From Corynebacterium sp. (lineage in GTDB: Bacteria; Actinomycetota; Actinomycetes; Mycobacteriales; Mycobacteriaceae): a stretch of DNA of 46,489 nucleotides. Below, one piece after another: positions 8,178-17,233 of this stretch (positions within the stretch are counted from its first letter, which is position 1; the number at the start of each line of letters is the position of its first letter). The position numbers were made by a program, and so were the translations under genes. The notes below the pieces were generated by a model. It searched no databases and was not told where the DNA came from. It was given only the letters and a program-made list of their open reading frames with translations. The stretch lies in NCBI GenBank assembly GCA_030527885.1, contig JAUMZY010000015.1, positions 1-46,489 of the forward strand, read 5' to 3'.

Positions 8178-9284
8178 CTAGAACTTGAAGATTTGTTTGA
8201 TTTGCGGCCAGAACGAGAACGCAGCAGCTGCAACGCCACCGATAACCGCGACAACAGCCAAGATCGTTGCCAAGGTCTTACCGCCCTGTGAGCTGTTCAG
8301 CTGGTCACGGAGCTTCTTGATGCTGGCAGAAAGATCAGTGGTGTTAGAACCAGTGGGCTCAGTCGTCTTCGGCGCTTCAGAGCTGGTTACGACCGGCTTC
8401 GGCGCCGCAGAAGAGCTGGTGGTTTCAGCGGCCGTAGGCTCAGTCGTCTCAGAGGAAGAAGGTGCAGGATCTTCCTTTGGCACAATTGGGCCTAGCTTTT
8501 CTTCCAGGTAAACCCGGTTTGCTTCACCCTCAGCTTCAGCATCGGCCTTGATGTTGTCGTAGTTGTCTTCGTAAGCTGCCTTCAGCACCTTTTGATTCAG
8601 AACAACTTCACCCAGATCGCCATGATCAGCATTATTGAGCTGCTTGTCAATGTAGGACTGCGGCACCGACCAGTCGATGACCTGGAACGCATTGAACTCA
8701 AACACCGGCTGGCTCGCATTGATGTCATCCAACCAGTACTGCAGCGCATCACTGCCCTCGTTGAAGATCTTCTTCCGGCTTTCCTTCTCAGCCCGGTTTG
8801 GGGTGTTCTCATTGTAAGTGAACACAGCGGAAGCCCACTTCTGTGCTTCAGGCTTCAAGATAGCTTGTGCCTTTTCGGTTTCAGCCTTATCTACGCCCAC
8901 CTTGGTGAGATCAAGCGTGCGGGCTTCAGCATTACCTTCAGCCTTCATCAGCGCCAACGCCAGGCGAGCTTTGCCCATCCAGCACTGCTGTTCGGAACGC
9001 CAGTGTGCTTGGTTGATGGCTTGTGTACCGGGATAGTTGTCGTACTTCCAGTCAGCGGCAGCCATGTGATACACGTGGCGCAACCGAGTCACCGTCAGGA
9101 AAGTATTCACTTCATTGTTGTACATGTCTGCATCAGCAGCCGGCTCATAGTAGTACTTATGAGGCATAGCGTCGTTGGTTTGTGCTTGGGCAACCAACGC
9201 GATTTGGGGCAGCACCACGGATATGCCGGTGGCACCTACAGCCGTTGCGGTGGCGAAGGCCAACGCGCGGAATGTCTTTTTCAT
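8178..9284 (-). CDS. surface protein, CirA/ChtB-like, second gene of the haem-surface operon
   Basis: A 368-residue paralogue of the downstream protein, with a signal peptide ending near VAQAQ, a helical domain containing KARLALALMKAEGNAEARTL, a shorter Ser/Thr/Pro spacer (~290-325), and the same SSQGGKTLA anchor ending IKQIFKF. It starts with ATG 9284, with 12 bases separating it from the end of the HtaA-domain gene. Exposure at the envelope through the Pro-rich stalk is expected. It may assist haem capture or transfer with its neighbour. This is inference from context, as no ligand site can be read from the sequence. Confidence 0.65.
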   Translation of the reverse strand: MKKTFRALAFATATAVGATGISVVLPQIALVAQAQTNDAMPHKYYYEPAADADMYNNEVNTFLTVTRLRHVYHMAAADWKYDNYPGTQAINQAHWRSEQQCWMGKARLALALMKAEGNAEARTLDLTKVGVDKAETEKAQAILKPEAQKWASAVFTYNENTPNRAEKESRKKIFNEGSDALQYWLDDINASQPVFEFNAFQVIDWSVPQSYIDKQLNNADHGDLGEVVLNQKVLKAAYEDNYDNIKADAEAEGEANRVYLEEKLGPIVPKEDPAPSSSETTEPTAAETTSSSAAPKPVVTSSEAPKTTEPTGSNTTDLSASIKKLRDQLNSSQGGKTLATILAVVAVIGGVAAAAFSFWPQIKQIFKF

Positions 9285-9296
9285 GTTATGGGACTC

Positions 9297-11705
9297 TTAG
9301 AGGTTGAAAATTTTCTTGATCTGCGGCCAGAACGGGAACGCAGCAGCGACGATGCCACCAATAACTGCGACCACAGCGATGATGACAGCCAGGATTGTGC
9401 CCTGCGAAGACTTCGAGGATGGCGCAGACTTGGTGTTGGTTGGCGTCGGCTCGGTGCTCGAAGGCACAGCGCTGCTTGTCGACGGCTTCGGCGCGGCGGA
9501 AGTCTTAGAAGGTTCCGGCTTTGGCGCAGCAGAGGTCGTCACTGGCTCAGTGGTCTTCACCGGTTCGGTGGTCTTCGGAGCTTCCGAGGTCTTAGAAGGC
9601 TCGGGCTTCGGTGCCTCGGAACTCATGGATGGCGCTGGTGCTGGTGCTGGTTCTAGCTCTGGTGGCAGCAATGGGTCATTGGTGCCGAACACATCGTTGT
9701 ACAGCTTTTGGGCTTCCTTGCGGTTTTCCTTGGCCTGCTCCAGGGCAGCTTCGGCATCCTTGATCTTCTGGGCATCACCGCTGGCTTTAGCGTCGGCAAG
9801 TGCTTTCTTTGCAGCCTTGTGGGCTTCTTTAGCCTTGTCCAAGTTGTCGGTAGCGGCTTTCTTGCGCAATTCTTCTAGCCGGGTTTCATCACCAGGATTG
9901 GTGGGAGTTTCGGACTTAGCACGAGGATTGTACAGGTGCACCAATTCGTAATATTCGTTACCATCGCCATCGGATTCGTTAAGGCTGGGCACGTAGTACT
10001 GGCCGTCGGACAGTGCCAAGAAGTTGCCCTGGAGGGTGTTATTGGTTTCCCGGCCATTGACGATGCTGTATTCCTTGCCATTAATATATTCCAAGGTATT
10101 GAAGTCAAACCAAGCCAACTTGGCATCCGTGCCGGAAAGCATCACTGGGTTGTTTTCCTTATCCCAGGCGACACCAGCCCAACCAGCTATTGGAGATGTG
10201 TAGATGGTCTTCATAGACGTTACATTACGGTCGGCGTACCGCAGGCTTTCGACAGTTACATACTCGTTCGAACTGTTCTTATCGAACCGTACAATCTGAT
10301 CACCATGAACAGCAAAACCTTCCCGGTACTTACTGCTGTTTTCCAGGGAACCTGGCATAAGCTTCACTATCTCAGCAGCTTCCGTCTGAGCTGGGTCGAT
10401 GGACAGAATACCATTCTTGACCTCCTCATCTTCCCCGGCAGGGGTGACATGATTACCAGCAGAGTAAGCAAAGGTGCCGTCAGGCATAGGAACCAGGTTG
10501 GTCAACGACCGTCCCGAACCGAAAAGGCTGGTGGAAGCATAGATTGAATTAGAGTGTTCGTCTATTTTCTTGCCGAAGAGCTCTGTGGTGCTGGGGATCT
10601 GCTGGCTTGAAACTTCATTACCATTGATCCGAATCAGGTATGGAATCTTCTCGCTTAGGACATTACCGTTAGTCTCCACAAGGGCAATGACTGCACCAGT
10701 GTCAGGATGTACACCCACACCAGTGATCTTGCCTTCAAGATTCTCGGGGAAAATGATTTCTTCCACCTCGCCGAAACCATCAGCGGTGACTTTCACCCGC
10801 ATCAGCTTGGTAGAATATCCCTGCTCAGTGGTGCCGTAGTATATGTACCCATTCTTGACGTCGTATGCTTCGGTACCCTCATCGTTTAGGTTGGTTTCGA
10901 GCTTTGCAATCTCCTTCAGGCTCTTGTTGTCATCATTTTGCAACATAAACAGGCCCTTATGGCCCGCTGCAACGATGACTTTATCGTTCCCCACCTGGTA
11001 CAGCGTGTGTCGTTGCTCGTAGGTTGCGGGGGAGCGCCATACCACCGGGGTGGTAGCAATATCGCGGCTGTCTGAAGCTGGGCGATTACCTTCACCCGTG
11101 TATTCGAAGTTCACATTGTCGAGCCCCTCGCCCACTGCGTAGAAGTCCGAGAACATCTTCAAGCCGTCTTCCGTTAGCTTGCTGGGGATATTCGACCAGT
11201 TAATCTTGCCGTCCTTCTTGGTGAAGTTACCGGCGTAGGTTTCCAAACTAGCAATCTTCACAGGTTTATCCGGTTCAAAGAACTTGCCGGATAAGTATTG
11301 GCGGGAACGCACGGTGGCTTCAAGATACGAGCCAGCTTCATCAATCACGATTTTAGGATCTTTGAAGCTTAGATCCAGTGCGCAGAATGATTCCAGCGGT
11401 TTGTCGTTGTTATTACAGTACTTCTTGTACAAAACGCTGCCCCGGAACTGGGCTTCAGTCCTGTTGGTGTCAGCATCGTAGGAATAAGTATCCAACTTGA
11501 ACTTGAATGCATTGTTTTCTGAAGCAACGTCAGTCAATTGGGTTGGACCGTGGGTGTAGTTATTGAAACTAGAGCGAATGCCCCAATACAGGGCACCGTC
11601 AGTTTTGACCATGTCAGCAGCGTGCGCGACAACAGCAACAGGCAGCATCGAAAGAGCTGTAACTGAAGCGATCAAGGCACGGCGAGCTTTCAGTGAGAAA
11701 CTCAC
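9297..11705 (-). CDS. HtaA-domain haem-binding surface protein, ChtC/ChtA-like
   Basis: An 802-residue protein starting at GTG 11705 behind AAGGAAGG. After a signal peptide (to about Ala29/30), residues 36-160 form one HtaA-type conserved region (DGALYWGIRSSFNNYT; LDLSFKDPKIVI). Tyr50 is the probable haem-iron ligand. The GHxGxL-type histidine of many HtaA domains is not evident, and a Cys97/Cys108 pair sits nearby. A large beta-propeller-like middle follows, then a Lys/Ala/Glu-rich coiled coil (~620-680), a Pro-rich stalk with EAPKPEPSKT-type repeats and a C-terminal anchor helix (FPFWPQIKKIFNL). One N-terminal HtaA region plus a C-terminal anchor is the ChtA/ChtC layout of C. diphtheriae. 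It is the first gene of its operon, behind a DtxR-like box. Confidence 0.75.
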   Translation of the reverse strand: MSFSLKARRALIASVTALSMLPVAVVAHAADMVKTDGALYWGIRSSFNNYTHGPTQLTDVASENNAFKFKLDTYSYDADTNRTEAQFRGSVLYKKYCNNNDKPLESFCALDLSFKDPKIVIDEAGSYLEATVRSRQYLSGKFFEPDKPVKIASLETYAGNFTKKDGKINWSNIPSKLTEDGLKMFSDFYAVGEGLDNVNFEYTGEGNRPASDSRDIATTPVVWRSPATYEQRHTLYQVGNDKVIVAAGHKGLFMLQNDDNKSLKEIAKLETNLNDEGTEAYDVKNGYIYYGTTEQGYSTKLMRVKVTADGFGEVEEIIFPENLEGKITGVGVHPDTGAVIALVETNGNVLSEKIPYLIRINGNEVSSQQIPSTTELFGKKIDEHSNSIYASTSLFGSGRSLTNLVPMPDGTFAYSAGNHVTPAGEDEEVKNGILSIDPAQTEAAEIVKLMPGSLENSSKYREGFAVHGDQIVRFDKNSSNEYVTVESLRYADRNVTSMKTIYTSPIAGWAGVAWDKENNPVMLSGTDAKLAWFDFNTLEYINGKEYSIVNGRETNNTLQGNFLALSDGQYYVPSLNESDGDGNEYYELVHLYNPRAKSETPTNPGDETRLEELRKKAATDNLDKAKEAHKAAKKALADAKASGDAQKIKDAEAALEQAKENRKEAQKLYNDVFGTNDPLLPPELEPAPAPAPSMSSEAPKPEPSKTSEAPKTTEPVKTTEPVTTSAAPKPEPSKTSAAPKPSTSSAVPSSTEPTPTNTKSAPSSKSSQGTILAVIIAVVAVIGGIVAAAFPFWPQIKKIFNL

Positions 11706-11822
11706 GGGGGATCGTATCCTTCCTTAAAAATGTGGTGTTAAAACACACAAAATGTTGGGTTAGGCGCGAACACATAAAAATATTTGTGTTACTCCAACAC
11801 TTTTTGAACATAGTGTTAATGC

Positions 11823-11841
11823 AGAGGTTTGGCTAGCCTTC
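11823..11841 (-). promoter_or_regulatory. DtxR-like iron operator upstream of the haem-surface operon
   Basis: AGAGGTTTGGCTAGCCTTC matches 14 of 19 positions of the DtxR consensus TWAGGTTAGSCTAACCTWA. A second imperfect site, GGGGGTAGGCTAAGCCTT, lies just beyond at about 11850-11868 and fits only if one base is skipped. Both are 120-160 bases upstream of the GTG start. Iron-repressed expression is the known behaviour of the cht genes. Confidence 0.7.
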
Positions 11842-11869
11842 ATTAAACGGGGGTAGGCTAAGCCTTAAA

Positions 11870-12085
11870 TCAAACATTGACCCCGTGGTTATGTGTTTGT
11901 TTAAATGACTAGCTAGGGGGTGTAACCATGAATAATGGCCTATCGGAAGTTATCTTTGGATTGGGGGTAAAATAAACTAAAGTTTTACCCCCGTTTCCCT
12001 TAGTTGTATCTGAACTGCAGCTTAATTGGTAACGCTTTTCGACGGGTGGGCGTGCCGGGGTGAACGTCGAAAAGCAAGGGTTAAC
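11870..12085. other. divergent intergenic region, surface operon / ribosomal operon
   Basis: No gene is seen. The main content is the inverted GTCGAAAAGC pair at 12034-12075, listed separately. The rest is AT-rich with scattered G-runs. Confidence 0.5.
12034..12075. repeat. inverted pair of the GTCGAAAAGC word
   Basis: GCTTTTCGAC (12034-12043) and GTCGAAAAGC (12066-12075) are perfect 10-bp inverted repeats separated by 22 bases. The pair lies just upstream of the rpsH promoter. The same word occurs singly in many other intergenic regions of the window. Confidence 0.7.
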
Positions 12086-12114
12086 TTGCCGCATTGTTGG
12101 AAAAAGTGTATAGT
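12086..12114 (+). promoter_or_regulatory. promoter of the rpsH-rplO operon
   Basis: TTGCCG (12086-12091), a 17-base spacer and TATAGT (12109-12114) form a strong vegetative promoter. The start would be near 12121, giving a leader of roughly 220 bases. Confidence 0.65.
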
Positions 12115-12120
12115 ATCCGC

Positions 12121-12344
12121 TTGGACTTTTGCGCCAGTGCAAAATCCACATAAGTACACTACTTTGTTGTAGGCCCCTCGCCTTGTGCGACCGTGTAAAT
12201 GTGGCAGCGAGCGCCTCATACTATTGAGTATGGGAAGCGAAAAGTGGCCGGAAAATATGCGGTAACGCTGTGCAGCTACCTTCAAGCTTAAGCACTATAG
12301 GTAAGAGGAACCGCAACGAGAAAGGCATAACAGGTCACATTACT
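12121..12344 (+). other. long, probably structured rpsH leader
   Basis: Two clear hairpins lie in the leader: GGA-TTTTGC (12123-12132) with GCAAAA-TCC (12139-12147), and CATACT/AGTATG with an ATTG loop (12217-12232). AACCGCAACGAGAAAGG-like sequence precedes the start codon. Ribosomal leaders often bind one of the encoded proteins, and S8 is the first product here, but no known S8-site motif was recognised. Confidence 0.4.
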
Positions 12345-12743
12345 ATGACCATGACTGATCCAATTGCGGACATGTTGTCACGCGTGCGTAACGCAAATCA
12401 CGCACACCATGACTCCGTGTCTATGCCTTCCTCCAAGCTTAAGGTGAACATCGCCGAAATCTTGAAGAGCGAAGGCTATATTGCTGATTACACCGTCGAG
12501 GATGCCAAAGTTGGCAAGACTCTGACGCTTGAATTGAAGTACAGCTCCACCCGTGAGCGCTCCATTTCTGGGCTGCGCCGCGTTTCCAAGCCGGGTCTGC
12601 GGGTGTACGCAAAGTCCAATAATCTGCCGAAGGTGCTCGGCGGCCTGGGTGTGGCAATCATTTCCACCTCGCAAGGCTTGCTGACCGACCGTCAGGCTCA
12701 TGCAAAGGGTGTAGGCGGAGAAGTTCTCGCCTACGTCTGGTAA
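12345..12743 (+). CDS. rpsH: 30S ribosomal protein S8
   Basis: 132 residues, the normal length. It binds the central domain of 16S rRNA and in many bacteria also regulates spc-operon translation. Family blocks [22 protein letters not shown] and the C-terminal [22 protein letters not shown] are present. ATG 12345 (MTMTDP) was chosen because corynebacterial S8 proteins start this way, whereas the longer open frame back to 12270 adds non-homologous residues. It is first in its operon, followed by rplF after 15 bases. Confidence 0.96.
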   Translation: MTMTDPIADMLSRVRNANHAHHDSVSMPSSKLKVNIAEILKSEGYIADYTVEDAKVGKTLTLELKYSSTRERSISGLRRVSKPGLRVYAKSNNLPKVLGGLGVAIISTSQGLLTDRQAHAKGVGGEVLAYVW

Positions 12744-12758
12744 GGGAGGAGCGAAGAA

Positions 12759-13295
12759 ATGTCACGTGTTGGTAAGGCACCAATCGCTATCCCTGCAAAT
12801 GTTGAGGTCAAACTCGACGGCCAGTTCGTAGAGGTCAAGGGCCCTAAAGGCACCCTGAGCCACACCGTTGTTGAGCCCATCAAGGTTGCCATTGAAGACA
12901 ACCAGATTGTTGTGACTCGTCCCGACGATAACCGTAAGAACCGTTCGCTGCACGGCCTATCCCGGTCACTGATTAACAACCTCGTTGTCGGTGTGACTGA
13001 GGGCTACACCATCAAGATGCAAATCTCTGGTGTTGGTTACCGTGTGGCTGCTAAGGGTAAGGATCTAGAATTCTCTCTTGGCTACTCCCACCCTGTGCTG
13101 ATTGAGGCGCCGGAAGGGATCACTTTCGCCGTGGACGGCAATACCAAGCTGTCGGTTTCTGGTATCGATAAGCAAAAAGTCGGACAGATCGCCGCCATTA
13201 TCCGCAAGCTGCGTAAGGATGATCCTTACAACGGCAAGGGGATTTTCTACGAAGGTGAGCAGATCCGTCGCAAGGTCGGAAAGACGGGTAAGTAA
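12759..13295 (+). CDS. rplF: 50S ribosomal protein L6
   Basis: 178 residues. It binds 23S rRNA near the sarcin-ricin loop and the factor-binding site. [15 protein letters not shown] and the C-terminal signature [21 protein letters not shown] are diagnostic. The ribosome site GGGAGGA precedes ATG 12759. It is separated from rplR by only two bases. Confidence 0.97.
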   Translation: MSRVGKAPIAIPANVEVKLDGQFVEVKGPKGTLSHTVVEPIKVAIEDNQIVVTRPDDNRKNRSLHGLSRSLINNLVVGVTEGYTIKMQISGVGYRVAAKGKDLEFSLGYSHPVLIEAPEGITFAVDGNTKLSVSGIDKQKVGQIAAIIRKLRKDDPYNGKGIFYEGEQIRRKVGKTGK

Positions 13296-13297
13296 GC

Positions 13298-13705
13298 ATG
13301 AGCAACGACAACAACAACACTGCAAAACGCGTGCCGGTAGGCAAGGATATTTCTGCCCGTCGCCGCGAAGCTCGCGCACGCCGTCATGCCCGCATTCGCA
13401 AACATTTGCGGGGCACCGCCGAAGTACCACGGTTGGCAGTACACCGTTCTTCCCGCCACATGCATGTTCAGGTGATCGACGATATCGCTGGTCACACTCT
13501 GGCAGCAGCTTCCTCCGTGGAAGCAGTTGTGGCAGCAGTGGAAGGTGACAAGAAGGCTAAAGCTACCAAGGTTGGCCAGCTCATTGCTGAGCGCGCCAAG
13601 GCAGCCGGCATTGAAAAGGTCGTTTTCGACCGCGGTGGCTACAAATACCATGGCCGGGTTGCCGCTCTGGCCGATGCAGCTCGGGAAGGTGGTCTGAAAT
13701 TCTAA
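13298..13705 (+). CDS. rplR: 50S ribosomal protein L18
   Basis: 135 residues. It attaches 5S rRNA to the large subunit. Diagnostic blocks are [21 protein letters not shown] and [28 protein letters not shown]. The N-terminus is extended by an Asn-rich stretch ([10 protein letters not shown]), as in other corynebacteria. The ATG lies two bases after the rplF stop. Confidence 0.97.
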   Translation: MSNDNNNTAKRVPVGKDISARRREARARRHARIRKHLRGTAEVPRLAVHRSSRHMHVQVIDDIAGHTLAAASSVEAVVAAVEGDKKAKATKVGQLIAERAKAAGIEKVVFDRGGYKYHGRVAALADAAREGGLKF

Positions 13706-13742
13706 TGATCACCGCAATTAACAACAACGGAAGGAACGCCTA

Positions 13743-14363
<621 letters not shown>

Positions 14364-14365
14364 CC

Positions 14366-14551
14366 ATGGCCCTGAAGATTACCCAGAAAAAAGGATTGGT
14401 TGGTGCCAACCCAAAGCAGCGTAAAAACATGGAAGCTTTGGGCCTCAAGCGCATCAATCACTCCGTCGTCCGCAAAGACAATCCCGCTGTGCGCGGCATG
14501 ATCCAGGTTGTGCGTCACCTCGTGGTTGTCGAAGAAGTGGCAGGGGAGTAA
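14366..14551 (+). CDS. rpmD: 50S ribosomal protein L30
   Basis: 61 residues, starting two bases after the rpsE stop. The family pattern is clear: [30 protein letters not shown] and [16 protein letters not shown]. It is a small globular component of the large subunit. Confidence 0.96.
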   Translation: MALKITQKKGLVGANPKQRKNMEALGLKRINHSVVRKDNPAVRGMIQVVRHLVVVEEVAGE

Positions 14552-14554
14552 CCA

Positions 14555-15001
14555 ATGAGCGATGTAATTAAGCTCCACGATCTGCGCCCAGCAAAGGGCG
14601 CAAACAAGCCTAAGACCCGCGTTGGCCGTGGTGAGGCTTCCAAGGGTAAGACTGCTGGTCGCGGTACCAAAGGTACCAAGGCTCGGAAGCAAGTTTCGGC
14701 TGGCTTCGAAGGTGGTCAAATGCCCATCCACATGCGGCTGCCGAAGCTTAAGGGCTTCAAGAGCCGCAACAAGGTGATTTACCAAGTGGTCAACGTTGGC
14801 GACTTGGGTGAAGCATTCCCACAAGGCGGCGACATCACTGTTGCTGACATCGTGGCCAAGGGCCTGGTGCGCAAGAACCAGCCCGTGAAAGTGCTCGGCG
14901 AAGGCGAACTCAGCGTGAAACTCAACGTCACCGCTGAAAAGTTCTCCAAGTCCGCACAAGAAAAAATCGAGGCTGCTGGCGGTTCCATCACTGCTAGCTA
15001 A
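14555..15001 (+). CDS. rplO: 50S ribosomal protein L15
   Basis: 148 residues, binding 23S rRNA in the interior of the large subunit. The Gly/Arg-rich N-terminal half ([23 protein letters not shown]) and the [18 protein letters not shown] signature are present. It is the last gene of this transcript. In most bacteria secY follows directly, but here about 13.5 kb of accessory DNA intervenes. Confidence 0.97.
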   Translation: MSDVIKLHDLRPAKGANKPKTRVGRGEASKGKTAGRGTKGTKARKQVSAGFEGGQMPIHMRLPKLKGFKSRNKVIYQVVNVGDLGEAFPQGGDITVADIVAKGLVRKNQPVKVLGEGELSVKLNVTAEKFSKSAQEKIEAAGGSITAS

Positions 15002-15014
15002 GGCTTGATTGCAT

Positions 15015-15050
15015 AACCGCTCCCGCTCGCTTGTCGACGGGGGCGGTTTT
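15015..15050 (+). terminator. terminator of the ribosomal operon
   Basis: AACCGCTCCC (15015-15024) pairs with GGGGGCGGTT (15039-15048) and is followed by T residues. The loop contains the word GCTTGTCGAC (15029-15038). Confidence 0.8.
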
Positions 15051-15171
15051 GCTTTCGTTTTGAGTGTGATTGCTGCGTGGTACTTCGGCAACGTGGATAA
15101 GCTTAACCGCTGTTTGTTGAGTTCACATCATTCGTGACGAATTTATTATAGTGACATTTTTTGCTTACCAG

Positions 15172-15177
15172 TAGAGT
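15172..15177 (+). promoter_or_regulatory. -10 box, leaderless promoter of the first TPR gene
   Basis: TAGAGT fits TANANT and ends 7 bases before ATG 15185, so the transcript would begin at or next to the start codon. No good -35 box and no ribosome site are seen. Confidence 0.6.
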
Positions 15178-15184
15178 GTAGGGC

Positions 15185-17164
15185 ATGGGAGATGATTTTG
15201 AACCAGATCTTGGATTCTTTGCCAACGTAATGGCTTACGAGCTCTACCTCCTAAAAACTATGCAGGTTGATTCCATGGCAACCAGAATTGACTACGTCAT
15301 GGCTCTATACACCCAAGGTTATGTGGATCTGGCGCTCACCAAAATGGCTGGGCTACTACCAGTGATGCGGAAAAAACTAGGCTACGAAGACCCCCTCATC
15401 TTCAAACCCTGGAACGCTTACGCCGCCTGGTTGCGCGAAGTCGGCCAAGTAGAAAAAGCCCAAGCCGAACTGGAAGAACTCATCAGCCACAGCGACGATG
15501 TCCTGCCGCTGACTGATCCGGATCGCTATATCTTCCACATCACCCTGGCGCTTTGCCTCAAGGACGTGGGCCAAACCGAAGCCGCCCTGCTGCACCTGGT
15601 TAATGTGCACGACCAACAGCGCCAGAATCTGGGTGAATACCATTCCTCCATGCAGCTCACCCGCAACGGCATTGCCCGCTGCCTAGCCGACCTCACCCGG
15701 CATGGGGATGACGCCAGTGTGCTGGGAGTGAACCACCCCGAAGTGCTGAACACGTACCAGGCGTTGGCGCGCGGCTACTACGCTTTGGGCAAACTCGATG
15801 TTGCCCTGAAGTACTACTGTGACGTGGCCGATGGCTTTGCCGCGCTCCATGGGGACAGTGCCCCTGAAACACTGCGCATTCTCGAAGCGAGCGGCGATGT
15901 TCTCGCAGACCAACACGAGTACAGCGACGCGCTGGCCACCTACGAAAACCTCGTGCGCATCCACCAGCAAAAACAAGGCGACAGCAGCGACGATGCGCTG
16001 CGGCTGCAGGAGAAAATCGCCAAACTCCTCTACGAAATCCGCGACATTCCCAACGCCATCACCACGTACCGCACCATCGTGGCCCACCACCGCGAACACC
16101 TGGGGGACGAACACCCCACGACCCTCAGCAGTTGGTTTGCCTACGCCCAGTGCCTCGACACTCTTGACGCCGTTGCAGAGCTGGACGAACTCATCCCAGT
16201 GTATTCCCGCGTGTACGGGCCAGCAGATGAAAAAACCCTTGCTGCTTACCGGCTGAAAGTGACATCCCTCAAGCACACGGTTCAATGCAACCGCATTCCC
16301 ATCGTATACAAACAAATCCATGAGGTGTTGCGTCGACAAGCTGGCGCCGACGACCCCGAAACCCTCGCCGCGCACGAAGACTACGCCGATGCACTCGCCA
16401 CCTGCGAACGCATCAGCGAAGCCGTCATGGAGTTCGAAGCCATCCTCAAAAGCCGAATACAGACGCTTGGCAAAGATCACGCCGACACCCTCGCCACCTG
16501 GAACAAATACGCCACCCTGCTCAACGACATGGGGGACACCAGCGACTCCGCCCAACAATTCTCCATGCTGCTGCACGAATACGAACGCCTGGATGCCAGC
16601 GACACCCCCGACGCCATCGAAGTGCGCAGCAAATACGCCCGCAACCTCGCAACCAGGGGGTACATCGAAACAGCACTCCGTCAGTACCGGCTCTGCACCC
16701 AAGCCGCCCACCTCACTTACGGTCCCCAGCACCCGCACACTCTCTTCTACCGCCGTAATGTTTTCCTCTGCCTGCTCTTCCTAGAGCGCATCGACGTCGA
16801 CGACATCGCCGAAGTACAGGAGCTACTCGCCGACTACCGCCGCGTGGCTGGTGAGCAAAGCCGCGAAACCCTACTCACCTGGGCGCTCTACGCCCAAGCC
16901 CTGGACCAAGCTGGCTACATCACCCAAGCCCTCACCGAATTCGAAACCTGGCTCAACAGCAACAGCCGCTACGTCACTGACAGCGATGTGGTTTTTGTTG
17001 TGCGCAAAGATTACGCACTGGCGTTGTTCCACGCCGGCAAAATCGCCGAAGCGCACATAGAAATGCAATTGGTTATTGCTGACGCAATCAACGAACTGGG
17101 TGAAGAACATAGCCTGGTCAGCTACCTGAAAGCCGAAGCGAAACACATCAAGCAGCAAGATTGA
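15185..17164 (+). CDS. TPR-repeat protein, first and longest of five paralogues
   Basis: 659 residues, almost entirely about 42-residue tetratricopeptide repeats of the kinesin-light-chain type (TPR_10/TPR_12). The pattern is an ETLxxWxxYAxxL helix, a GxxxEA turn and a linker with LGxxHPxTL, as in LGKDHADTLATWNKYATLL. About 15 repeats are present. There is no signal peptide or membrane helix, so it is cytosolic. Such arrays bind partner proteins, and no enzymatic domain is attached. The start is fixed by the leaderless -10 box at 15172. It is the most divergent of the five and is about 150 residues longer than the others, probably by extra repeats. Codons are strongly C-ending. Confidence 0.8.
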   Translation: MGDDFEPDLGFFANVMAYELYLLKTMQVDSMATRIDYVMALYTQGYVDLALTKMAGLLPVMRKKLGYEDPLIFKPWNAYAAWLREVGQVEKAQAELEELISHSDDVLPLTDPDRYIFHITLALCLKDVGQTEAALLHLVNVHDQQRQNLGEYHSSMQLTRNGIARCLADLTRHGDDASVLGVNHPEVLNTYQALARGYYALGKLDVALKYYCDVADGFAALHGDSAPETLRILEASGDVLADQHEYSDALATYENLVRIHQQKQGDSSDDALRLQEKIAKLLYEIRDIPNAITTYRTIVAHHREHLGDEHPTTLSSWFAYAQCLDTLDAVAELDELIPVYSRVYGPADEKTLAAYRLKVTSLKHTVQCNRIPIVYKQIHEVLRRQAGADDPETLAAHEDYADALATCERISEAVMEFEAILKSRIQTLGKDHADTLATWNKYATLLNDMGDTSDSAQQFSMLLHEYERLDASDTPDAIEVRSKYARNLATRGYIETALRQYRLCTQAAHLTYGPQHPHTLFYRRNVFLCLLFLERIDVDDIAEVQELLADYRRVAGEQSRETLLTWALYAQALDQAGYITQALTEFETWLNSNSRYVTDSDVVFVVRKDYALALFHAGKIAEAHIEMQLVIADAINELGEEHSLVSYLKAEAKHIKQQD

Positions 17165-17220
17165 TAACAATAACACAACAAATTACACGCGAGTATAGGA
17201 GAGGCTAACTAGCTGTTCTG

Positions 17221-17226
17221 TACAGT
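17221..17226 (+). promoter_or_regulatory. -10 box, leaderless promoter of the second TPR gene
   Basis: TACAGT followed by 7 bases and ATG 17234. It shares the word CTG/TTG-TACAGT with the promoters of the other TPR genes. Confidence 0.65.
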
Positions 17227-17233
17227 ATGATCT

